A DNA stretch of 64,000 bases from contig OENT01000225.1 in assembly GCA_900239685.1 (NCBI GenBank), positions 84,302 through 148,301 on the forward strand, in the 5' to 3' direction. The stretch is from Rotaria macrura. Taxonomy: Eukaryota; Rotifera; Eurotatoria; Philodinida; Philodinidae. Positions 51,757 to 61,779 of this stretch are shown here, one piece after another (positions within the stretch are counted from its first letter, which is position 1; each line of letters opens with the position of its first letter). The notes under the pieces were generated by a model. That model ran no database searches and was not told the origin of the DNA. It saw only the letters and a list, made by a program, of their open reading frames with translations. The position numbers and the translations under genes were made by a program.

Positions 51757-51800
51757 TGCGGGTGTGGGTATGCCAGTGTCGTTGTTTTTCCACACCTACA
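51757..51800. repeat. Short head-to-head telomere-like motif
   Basis: GCGGGTGTGGGTA on the left is followed after about 25 bases by CACACCTACACACCCACAG. That is one to two TGTGGG-type units and then one to two CCCACA-type units in opposite orientation. The site is short, so chance is possible, but a second and larger site of the same order lies 1.2 kb to the right. Confidence 0.4.
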
Positions 51801-52935
51801 CACCCACAGTCAAAACCTCATTCATTGTTTTGTTGCAATTTTTTGTTATTAATTCCATTCATGGTGTGAACATAATTAGGATGATGATGAAACATGTTTT
51901 TCTTCTCGCCATGATTGAAATACGTTTCTTTCATAATCTGTGTGCTTGTCAAAAAAATGGTTAATTATTTTTCTTTTTTCGTCCGTAGTTATTAAAAGTG
52001 AATCCAATATTCAAGAACAGATTTGTGATATTTGAAAAAATTATAAAAACCAAAAACCAGCATCAAATAAAGATGTATTCTACTCTACAATATTTCGATG
52101 TTTTTGTTCCAGCTTTAAGATAAAAAACCATCCGATTATATTCCAAAGATTTATTGCATAATATTTCTCAGTTGAATCTTCGCGGTTTGTGTACACGTGT
52201 CGGTTTCTGATTTCTTCCTAAAAACACGAACGAGCCTTAAGATTCGTGTTCCTTGGAACCCGAGATCTATACTAAACTCAAAAAAATTTATATTTGCAAA
52301 CAACGACCAAGATAGACTTCCCAGCACCCAAAATTTAACTTGGTTTGCCGAAAGTACACTTTTTCCTTTTTAGTGTAGTTTGATGCAGAAGTGTACAAGT
52401 AAATCTAGATATCTGAGCGTGTTCGAAAGCACATGAAAAAGCATTATAAAAATTCGTTCGTAATAATGTTCTTCAAGAATAAAATTTCGAGAAATAGAAA
52501 TATTGACACCCTTAGTTTTGACCACTTTTCTCACGATGTATGCATGCATGTCGAGAAATCGATAGACACATTGCGAAATAGATGTTTATCCTATCATAGA
52601 GAGAGCCTCTCAAAGTGGTTCTAATGTAACAACTGAAACATCTTGCAGTCCTAAAACGGCTTTAGCCATCATCGTCCTTCATTATAAGACACCACACATG
52701 TTAATAAATGTATCGTTTATTCGAAAACTAAAGGCCATATCATGGTTGTCTTATACCTCAACACGGTGTACGTTCAATGCAGCGCAAGAGAGAAAAAGTT
52801 TTTCTTCATTCATATTTGATTGCTTTGTTGTATCCACGTGATAAAATCTCACGTAACGACGAACACTGATGCATGTATATGACATTACATTACTCTTCAC
52901 AATGCATTTATTTCCAAGTAGCGTTTGCTCCATAC
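51801..52935. other. Intergenic between two telomere-like sites
   Basis: About 1.1 kb without a recognisable gene. An 8-bp inverted repeat (AACACGAA ... TTCGTGTT) lies near 52220-52250. Confidence 0.4.
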
Positions 52936-52937
52936 GT

Positions 52938-53060
52938 GTGCCAGTGTGGGTGTGAATCAAGAGAAGATTGATACGCACACCCACATATCCATCCACACGC
53001 GCCCTCACACCCACACCCACACCCACACCCACGCCCATACTCACACCCACACGCACTTGA
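52938..53060. repeat. Interstitial telomeric tract, TGTGGG / CCCACA
   Basis: A G-rich piece (GTGTGGGTGTG, about 52943-52954) is followed by an 18-base unrelated spacer. Then comes a C-rich tract from about 52975 to 53056, with four perfect ACCCAC units in a row and at least four variant units around them. ACCCAC is the complement strand of the hexamer TGTGGG, which is the telomere repeat reported for bdelloid rotifers. The C-rich strand reads left to right, so the tract would cap the DNA to its right. Confidence 0.7.
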
Positions 53061-53540
53061 ACTACTACCTACACCCAAACCTCTCTAAACTCCTACACAA
53101 ACAGAACTCAAGTTTCATAGAAAGTATACTTATATGTCGTATCGATACAGAATTATAAGCGAATGAGAATCATTTCGAATTCATGGAACTCTAACAGCTC
53201 GAGTATCTGGGTTTTTTTTATTACTTTATTCATCCTCTTCTATTGACAAACCCACACCCTTACATTTCGTCTTCTATTCCATTTGTTTGTTCGTTTCTTC
53301 TCGAAAGCGTTGAGTTGTTGCTTTTCTACTGAAAGCCGAAGCAGGAGAGAAACTAAGTAAACTTGACAGGGACTCCGCATGAAATAATAAAATGAAAAAT
53401 TGTATATGTAACATGAATTTTACGAATTCACCTCTTTTTTTGCATTCATTGTATTACATGTTTTTCAACCATTTGTGTAAGTATTTATATGCACAAAATT
53501 TGCTTCAGTGAAACATATCTTTCGACAACACATTACACTC
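53061..53540. other. Intergenic between telomeric tract and F-box fragment
   Basis: No gene is seen. A CCCACACCC telomere-like word recurs at about 53250, and a TTTGCTTCAG acceptor at about 53507 precedes the F-box start codon. Confidence 0.4.
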
Positions 53541-53941
53541 ATGTCTGAAAAAGTGCCGTCAGGTCTTCTTAAATTACCTGTTGACATTGTCTACAGGATT
53601 TTTGACAATCTGGATGAATTTACAATTTTATGTTCAACTCGTAACGTATGCTCGCGGCTAAACTTGATTTCTGATACTTATCGTCGATATCAGGTAAAAA
53701 AAATTTAGTTTAGGTGTCGTATTTGTTATTTTCAGACAAATACAAATTTTTTGATGATAAATTGCTTATGCTAGTTTTACGTCAGAATTATAAACAGTTA
53801 TATAATTCAGATGGTTTCTACAGATTTAGTAGTATTTCGCTGGTAAGTTTTTCTTATTGTCGTAGCATAGTTATAGCAAATAATACTTCAAATGAATTTG
53901 AAGAGATCATATTCTTTCTTTCATTAAATAGGATGAATTAA
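53541..53941 (+). pseudogene. F-box gene fragment, frame-disrupted
   Basis: From the ATG at 53541 the first exon encodes an F-box of about 45 residues, with GLLKLPVDIVYRIFDNLDEF and NVCSRLNLISDTYRRYQ. It ends at a GT donor at 53694. In bdelloid F-box genes as I know them, the frame would continue into a long leucine-rich region. Here the next exon-like stretch (53737-53941) is open only in a different phase, and the in-phase reading stops after a dozen codons. That stretch ends with a fragment (SIVIANNTSNEFEEIIFFLS) that resembles the expected continuation after an internal loss. F-box proteins are substrate adaptors of SCF ubiquitin ligases; this copy is probably dead, or encodes only a bare F-box. 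Confidence 0.6.
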
Positions 53942-55020
53942 TATACAAAGCTCCTTGCCGAATACCCTTTGAACACATTTTTATGATGAATATATATATG
54001 TGATAAGTTTCACTGATATAATAAACAAACACAAGAAAAATTTCTGAAGTTCGATTCAGCCTCTACTAGTGAACCATCTCAGTTTTTCTATGACAATTCT
54101 CAAGAACTTTGTTCGTTTCACTAACAAAAATACCATCACCTATCCTCCTCTCCCTCTCCCATTGCTTATTTAACACGAGATGTAAATGTCTTTCGGAAAA
54201 AAATATCATACTCTGCTATGCATTATTCTGGATTTCTAAATCAATCGGCTTTCTTGTTACAAATACCAATATCTAAACTAATAACAAATAATTTCGTGAC
54301 AGACATGTTTACTCACAGTGAATTTAAACAATTGAGAAAAGTCCAAAACTGAGTGTATCTGTAAAAATATTCTTGCATATTCGCCATTACGCAACATGGT
54401 CCTCTATTTTCTCTTTCGTATATCACACAACCTATCAAAACAGAGACCAGCGACTATAAAAAAATATGGAACCGAAATATTCTTTGACGGTAACGAATGA
54501 ATCATTCAATTACAATGCAGCTTTACGCCAAAATGACTGATAGTCGCCAAAGTGGTATACTTAGCCGATGTTTCACACTAGTATGTACAAAAGAGGTTAG
54601 AAATGAATAAAAAAATTACCGACATAGTATTTGAGAGGAGTCCAAAGTAATGTACATCTAGCGATTCTCATCTGGTTTCCGCATTCGAAAATCGTTTATT
54701 CATTGGAAACATAGAATCCTAATCTTATTATAAATAAATAAATCTTTTCGTCTATATTGACCCATGTAGTAGGAGTGAACAAACAAGTTTTATGAAGTTG
54801 TTGTAGTCGCTATTTTTTACTACTATTAAATGTCTCTGTAAAATGCAGCTCGAATAATAATGTGGATAAGTCTCCACTAAGAAACAAAGATTGTGTAACT
54901 AATAGAAAGTGTCGATATAAGTTTAGAATTTTTGAAACTGAAAACCCCACCATAATGTACTTCGTTGAATTTTAGTCACGTATAGGTCAATCATAAAAGA
55001 AACCATATTTTATATCTTAC
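53942..55020. other. Intergenic, no gene seen
   Basis: About 1.1 kb of AT-rich sequence with stops in all frames and no recognisable protein or RNA. Confidence 0.4.
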
Positions 55021-55028
55021 AATACATA

Positions 55029-55071
55029 TAGCGGCGTAACCAGGGTAGGCGGTGCCCTACCGCTGCGGTTA
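55029..55071. mobile_element. Possible DNA-transposon terminus (GGCGTAACCAGG...)
   Basis: The stretch reads AGCGGCGTAACCAGGGTAGG and then GCCCTACCGCT, with internal inverted complementarity and an outer AGCGG/CCGCT pair. It is much richer in G+C than its surroundings. Words of the type GGCGTAGCCAGG are common at the ends of hAT-like DNA transposons in animals, so this may be one end of such an element. No matching opposite end was found in the window. Confidence 0.35.
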
Positions 55072-55259
55072 TTTGTCATTTTATCGATTATTTAAAAAAA
55101 CTGATCTTCCAATAATAATAGAAACGATAAAACACGGTTGGTTTAGATTCCCTTCTACTTCATCCTTCGTTGATATTGACATTAAGTTATATTATCGATT
55201 GGATACAGTGTTGATTATCGGTTATTTCTTGAAATAGATTACCCTTTGGTTTTATTGTA

Positions 55260-56340
55260 ATAGTTGATGGAATAATAAGATACCGGTACCCAAAATTTCG
55301 GTAAAATGTCTCTCGCTTTTTACATCACTTGAGAGAGCAACACCTGCTGGTCATGAAGCTCCACGCTTGAGCCTTAGTAGATGCAGCCCTCCGACCAAAA
55401 ATGCAACATACTACGTCGATTTTGTCAAAAAAAGGAACTATTTTACAAAATGTGCAAAAGGTTTTGCTGTATTATTTCGTTCAAGTTTTTTAAACTTGCT
55501 TTTTCAGATGCAAAATCGAAAACTGAGTAGAAATACGTTGTAAAATATCTCATACACCCAAAACGTTATAATTGATAATGGGGCTTGAAATTACATTGAG
55601 TGTACTATGCATAAATCGATTTTGTAAATCTATCTGGCTTTTCTAGGTAAAGCATGGAATGAAATATTTTATCTCATTGTATTCATCGTAACACCCCGCA
55701 TCATGAAATTGATCAGTTTTTTCGTTTCTATTTCAATGTTCAGTATATCAAGACTTTTTGGATTTTGGGTTTAAAAAAAATAAAATTCAAGCCGCATATC
55801 ATCTTTCTCTACATAAAAAGTCATTTCCGTGCAATAATATCAGCATATTCAGAATGAACTCACAAAAAACTGAATCGAACGATGTCAGGTGCTTTGGTGA
55901 ATAGAATGAAATAAAATGTTTCATTCCGTCGCTTACATTGAAAAATCGGATAGATTTACAAAATCAATTTATGCGTAGTGAACCCGATGTCATTTCAAGC
56001 CCTATCGTCAATAACGTTTCTGGTGTATAAGATATTTCACAAGGTACTTCTACTTAGTTTTTAATGCTAAATCTGAAAAAAATTACTTTCAAAGATTCAA
56101 CAAAGGAATAAAGCAAAAATTATCTTACATTTCGTAAAATAGATGGTTTTGGAAAACGAAATCTTCGGAGTATTTTGAATTTTCGACAGGTATAAAACAT
56201 TTACTAAGGCTACAAAGTAGAGTTTCATGATCAACAGTTTTCGCTCTATCAAATGATGTAAAAAGTGAGAAAACAATTTACTTGAAATTCGAAGTGCCGG
56301 TGTCTTACGTAACCAATGATTTCTTGATCTACTTTTGACC
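55260..56340. mobile_element. Foldback element: two about 500-bp inverted arms
   Basis: The left arm (about 55275-55770) and the reverse complement of the right arm (about 55830-56320) align almost end to end with roughly 70-75% identity by eye. Anchors include the ACCGG near both outer ends, CTTTTTACATCA, AGCCTTAGTA, CTATTTTAC, TTTTTCAGAT, GGGCTTGAAAT, a 19-base near-match around ATTTTGTAAATCTATC, and CAGTTTTTT beside the loop. The loop is only about 60 bases. No protein is encoded. It could be a foldback or long-TIR non-autonomous transposon, or an old inverted duplication; transcription would give a long hairpin RNA. Confidence 0.75.
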
Positions 56341-58150
56341 ATGATCCCACAACTGAACTACATAAAAAATACCGTGATACTGATGATGGATGATTTTAGT
56401 GATTTTCACAAAATAACACAATTGTGTTAATGTAAAGCCATGCGCTTTTCAATTTTCTTTTGATAAATCAGCCCAAAATCACTACTCAAAACTGGTTTGC
56501 TTACAGCTAAGCACTCTGTTGCATCCTTTTGCCATGGAAAAGAAACATTATCCATTAACAAAAACATGTTGTGAAAAATAGATAGGATACCGCTCTACTA
56601 CCCGAGAAAACCTGATTACACTTCTGGATACGTGTAAAAATATACTACATCCCGCATCAATAAACATTATAAGTTCAATAATAAAGTCTAAAAATTGCAG
56701 CTATAAATCTAACAGAGTCCATTATATTGAATGCATCCCGAGAATGTTAAGTAGAAATTTTTCAAATAAATCCATTAATCAGTGTTTCGCACATTATCGT
56801 AAAATTACTAGTTCCCAGAGAAGATTTTGGGAACCGAAAGCTGAGCCGCTGATCCTTATATCAACGCACCACATTGTAGTGAGCTTTTTAAAATGCACAG
56901 TCTTCATTCTATTAGCGAAGTAGATATCAACATAACAGTCAATTTTCACAACAATTTAATTTTCGGAGTTGGCCCTGTCATTCAGTCATTCTGAGGACCT
57001 TTCCATGTACCCTTCTAAACAAATCTCCTTCTACAGTACTTTTCCACTAAGTTTCTATCAGTTTGCCGACTTTCTGCTAAATTTCCACAAAGCACATTCT
57101 ACATTCAGTCTTTTAGATATTATAGCTAGTCCCTTTCCAAATGATTCTTCTTCAAAAAGCGTTTCATTTTGCTCAATAGAAACATCCACATATTCAGCTA
57201 GATGAACTGCACAATGCAGTTCAACAGCATTCCCATATCTCCCATCGCAAAACTAACATGCATCATGCAGCCCTACCCTTTCACAATAACTATATTCATT
57301 GAGCTCAAACGAATGAATCATTAAGCATCCTTCTCATACAAAACCTCAAGTAAATTTCCTTACAAAAGTGTTTCCAAAATGGTTCTTCGACCATATTGAA
57401 TACATTTTTCAATCCCGATATTACATACATAATTCAAACATCACCCAAAACGCTTTCATAGAAAGGGAGGCATATCTGATATTTGAAAAACCTAGCCAAC
57501 TCTGTAAAAGACTATCCCCCATAACAAATGCTCTTGAAAAGTCATGGTAAACAACTATCTCTTTCCTCTTTGAGTTTCATTTCCGTTTTTCAACAATGCA
57601 ACGAACCCATAATTCAATCTATGCAAGGCACACAACGAACACGAACAGTTCGGGATTCAAGTTCGGGTTTTAGTTCTGTTTTAGAGTTAGCGTTCGGATT
57701 TTAGTATCAGGCTTCCAGTTCCGACTCAGGTACGAGTTCGGTCTTACGGTTCGGGTTCTGATAATTTTCTCCTGATGGTTTTGTTTAAGCTTCCCATATT
57801 AAAAGACGGGATAATCCGCAAAATACTTGCATGAGTAAGCCCCGTATTAGATATTTTCAAAATTCGAACCAAATAGCTGTAAACAAGACCTCTCATTGGT
57901 CCATGTCAATTGCACTGCAATCCTGTAGCTATCAGCATTCTTTTGATTCGCATCGAATCTCCCACAATGGTTTCGCTCGATATCGAACCAAACAGTAATT
58001 CTGAAAACGAACACAAACCCTATAACGGCATGCAAAACAAAGCACAGAACCCGTAATCAACAAATCCTAACCTTAGGCTTCGTTACAAACCTAATGTATG
58101 ACCATCGACCGCAACTCGCATAATGCAATCGCTCTCACACCTATTTTATA
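56341..58150. other. Non-coding with a degenerate GTTCGGG-type repeat
   Basis: About 1.8 kb upstream of the LRR array. No start exon or NACHT-type domain for that gene is visible. From about 57645 to 57775 the word GTTCGGG and variants (GTTCGGATT, GTTCCGACT, GTTCTG) recur roughly every 6-18 bases, a decayed short tandem repeat. The + strand is relatively rich in C and A between 56950 and 58150. Confidence 0.45.
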
Positions 58151-58153
58151 ACG

Positions 58154-60505
58154 ACACTCACCAGACTACCCCTCACCTCTCAAAAAATCGGGCCCACGGA
58201 CCACGACACTTAGCGGACGCAATAAACCATACTACCGTCAATCTCACTCCATCCTAATCTCTATTTCGAAAACATCCCCGCTTTACATACAGACACTCAC
58301 CACACTAAGTCTCCACAAAACTAGAATCGCGAATGAGGGAGCAAAACATCTGGCTGTCGCATTAAAACATAATACCGTGAGTCTCATTCTGTCCTAATCT
58401 GTTTCATACAAACATACACACTTTTTCATACAGACACTGACCACACTAGATCTCGAGCAAATTGGAATCGGAGCCGAGGGCGCACAACATTTGGCAGATG
58501 CATTACAACATAATACCGTGAATCTCACTCTATCGTCATCTCTGTGATGGAAATATCCACACCTCTTCATATAGGCACTCACCACACTAGATATCAGGAA
58601 TAATGGAATCGAAAACGAGGGGGTACAACATCTGGCTCATTCATTAAAACATAATGACGTGAGTCTCATTCTATCGTCATCTCTAGGATGGAAATATCCT
58701 CAGTTCTTCATATAGACACTCATCACACTAAATATCAGCAATAATGAAATCGGAAACCCTGGTGTAAAGTATCTAGCTGTCGCATTAAAACATAATACTG
58801 TGCGTCTCATTCTATCCTCATCTGTATCACACAAACATCCACACGTTTTCATACAGACGCTCACAACACTAGATCTGCACTATAATCGAATCGGAAATGA
58901 GGGAGCACAATATCTGGCTCATTCATTAAAACATAATGACGTGAGTCTCATTCTATCGCCATCTCTATGATGGAAATATCCACACTTCTTCATATAGACA
59001 CTCACCACACTAAATATCAGCAATAGTGAAATCGGAACCCCTGGTATACAGAATCTGGCTGTCGCATTAACATATAATACCGTGAGTCTCATTCTCTCCT
59101 CATCTGTATCGTACAAACATCCGGAATTTTTCACACAGACACTCACGACATTAGATCTCGCGTATAATCAAATCGGAACCGAGGGAGCACAACGACTGTG
59201 TGACGCATTAAAACAAAATACCGTGAGTCTCATTCTACCCTCATCTGTATCACACAAACATCCACACGTTTTCATACAGACACTCACCACATTAGATCTC
59301 GCGTATAATCAAATCGGAGCCGAGGGAGCACAACGACTGGGTGAAGCATTAAAAAAAAATACCGTGAGTCTCATTCTATCCTCATCTGTATCACACAAAC
59401 ATCCACACGTTTTTATACAGACAATCACGACACTAGGTCTTAACAATAATAATATTAGAGCCGAGGGAGCACGATATCTGGCTGACGCACTAAAACATAA
59501 TACCGTGAGTCTCATGCTATCCTCATCTTTCTCATACAAAGATTCACACTATTTCCTAAAGACACTCACCATACTAAATCTCAACGACAATTGGATCAGA
59601 ACCGAGGGAGCATCACATCTGGCTGACGCATTGAAACATAATAAAGTGAGTCTCATTCAGTCCTCATCTGTGTGATACAAACATTCACGCGTTTTGATAC
59701 AGAAACTCACCACACTACATCTTAAGTCGAATGGAATCGGACGCGAGGGAGGACAACTTCTGGCTGACGCATTAAAACACCATAGCGTGAGTCTCATGCT
59801 ATCATCATCCGTATCACACAAACATTCACACGTTTTCATACAGACGCTCACAACACTAGATCTGTCCTATAATGGAATCGGAAATGAGGGAGCACAACAT
59901 CTGACTGATTCATTAAAACATAATGATGTGAGTCTCATTCGATCGCCATCTCTGTGATGGAAATATCCACACTTCTTCATATAGACACTCACCACAGTAG
60001 ATCTCAGCCGGAATGAAATCGGAGCCGAGGGAGCACAATATCTGGGAGAAGGATTAAAACAAAATACCGTGAGTCTCATTGTATCGTCATCTGTATGATG
60101 GAAATATCCACGGTTTTTCATACAGACACTCACCTCACTATATCTTCTTTCGAATCGAATCGGAGGTCAGGGAGCAAAACATCTGGCAGACTCATTAAAA
60201 CAAAATACCGTGAGTCTCATGCTGTCCCCATCTGTATCAGACAAATATCCGCACTTCTTCATACAGACACTCACCAAACTGGATATCAGAGATAATGAAA
60301 TGGGAAACCAGGGAGCACAGCATCTGGGAAACGCATTAAAAAAAAATACCGTGAGTTTCATTCTATGCCATCATTATGATGCAAATATGCACATGTTTTC
60401 ATACAGACACTCACATCACTGTCTGTGGACAATAATGACATGCCCTACAAGCTATCTGAGAGAATCAAAAACTTGGTTCGCGGAAATGCAGTGTTAGCCA
60501 GTTGA
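58154..60505 (+). CDS. RNI-like leucine-rich-repeat gene, 5' truncated; one exon per repeat
   Basis: Fifteen tandem units start at 58293 and then every 141 bases to 60267. Each is an 84-base exon encoding exactly one 28-residue LRR (consensus TLTTLDLxxNxIGxEGAQxL then ADALKHNT), followed by a 57-base GTGAGT...TTCATACAG or ...CATATAG intron. A terminal exon, 60407-60505, gives TLTSLSVDNNDM and ends ...LVRGNAVLAS plus TGA. All sixteen exons are open. One more unit at the 5' end (58154-58236) is broken: it is one base short, its acceptor is changed to ACG, and it contains TAG. No start codon, NACHT or other N-terminal domain precedes the array, so the gene is 5'-truncated or starts further away. 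The repeats are of the ribonuclease-inhibitor/NLRC3 type and would form a curved binding surface. It may be a pseudogene with a still open body. Confidence 0.8.
58293..60350 (+). repeat. Tandem array of 15 x 141-bp exon-intron units
   Basis: The period is exactly 141 bases from 58293 through 60350 with no insertion or deletion in exon or intron. Units differ by many substitutions. Introns fall into two sequence classes. Class A contains TATCACACAAACATCCACAC and ends TTCATACAG. Class B contains GATGGAAATATCCACACTTC and ends TTCATATAG. The classes are interspersed along the array, so duplication did not simply add neighbours of one kind. Confidence 0.9.
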
Positions 60506-61779
60506 ATTGATGAGAAACTGTATGAAGGGATTGAGTATGTATAATGAAAGAGTGAGGCAATATAATCTCGAAGAATTCTGGGAGAGCAGGTTGAAATACT
60601 GTATTGACTGTATGAAATTTTTGTGTGAGAATTTATTCTGTCCAGGAGATCATAACCAAAATGCGTTGATTGTCTTTATCCGATTTCTGTAATAAAGCAT
60701 GGTTCGAGTATTATTTTGGCACTATTGTTAGAAGAAAGGAATGTATGGTTTTTGGGATGGACCTTCCAGTTTATGGGTTATTTGATGAAGGATAGATTGC
60801 GTTAAAGACCATTTTTGAGAAGTATAAGGAATTTGGTGCCCCATTGTTTTCCAACGTGTCGGCAATAGAGAACCTATTTAGTAAAGAATATTGAGATATA
60901 GTGGATAGTGTTTGTTTTTTAGTTTGAGCCAGGGTCTCGTTTGTTTTTTGCTTCGGAGTTTAGTGAAAGAATGTGAGTTTTAGTGTGGATTGATCGGGTA
61001 CTCAGGAAAGTTGCTTTTGTGCAGATCATTTGAAGGAAATGGGATACTCAGGTGATGCAGGATTCAGAATACTCTTGCAGCTTTTTGTGTGCTTCGTGGC
61101 AATGTTCAAGATGTTAACATTTCACGAAAGTTATTGTAGTTGTTGTGATTGTACACACTTTTAAAGTTTGTTGATACTATGGATGAGCTAATAGTTGTTT
61201 GAACAATAATGATTAAGAAATATGAGGCTCTGATGAAACAATTGCTATTCTTGTATTGGTCTAGATTCCTCCAGGCTGCACAAACAGATTCTGTTTCTTA
61301 ATACTGATTTGGTGCGTGTAGTATTGAAGTAGATTTATTCTCACGTAATGTTGTTGTAAGAGTTTCATAGGCAATTGTCTAAAATGTCCCGAGAACAATG
61401 TCTTTGACGAAATATTTCCAACAGTTCTTGCTGATTGCTTTTTTTTTGGGTTTGATCCATTAAAAAATGTTTTTGGATAAAGCGTACTTCAGACAAAGTG
61501 TCATTTATGTTCACAATCGCTGTTGACGATGATTATGTTGTCACTTGAACGGTGATCACGCTGCTGCACATGTAAATGTTATTCGGCATTTCATTGGTAT
61601 CGATAGGTTTCCCTTCTGTATAAAAGAAATGAATATCACAGAAAGAATGTGTTCATTTGGAAAAATTTCAAGTACGACTGTGTCGAATTCTTCTATCTCG
61701 ATTCTCGCATGCACATACACATAGAGACACATATATATTTATATATAAATCGATAGCTTCATCGCATCTGTTTCCTTGA
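60506..61779. other. Intergenic, G/T-rich on the + strand
   Basis: About 1.3 kb between the LRR gene and the retrotransposon remnant. The + strand is unusually rich in G and T compared with the rest of the window. A frame at 60507-60692 follows the LRR stop directly, but I see no domain in it. Nothing else can be supported. Confidence 0.4.

Noticed and set aside
52751-53158. Frames rich in Val-Gly or His-Thr over the telomeric tract
   Set aside because: They are translations of the TGTGGG/CCCACA repeat and not genes.
59082-59675. A single 197-aa intronless LRR protein
   Set aside because: The frame includes four canonical 57-bp introns (GTGAGT...CAG) and begins at a GTG inside an intron. 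The 28-residue LRR period is restored only if they are removed.
58394-60361. Series of Cys-rich minus-strand frames over the LRR array
   Set aside because: Their similarity to each other is explained by the 141-bp repeat on the other strand. They lack splice logic and known motifs.
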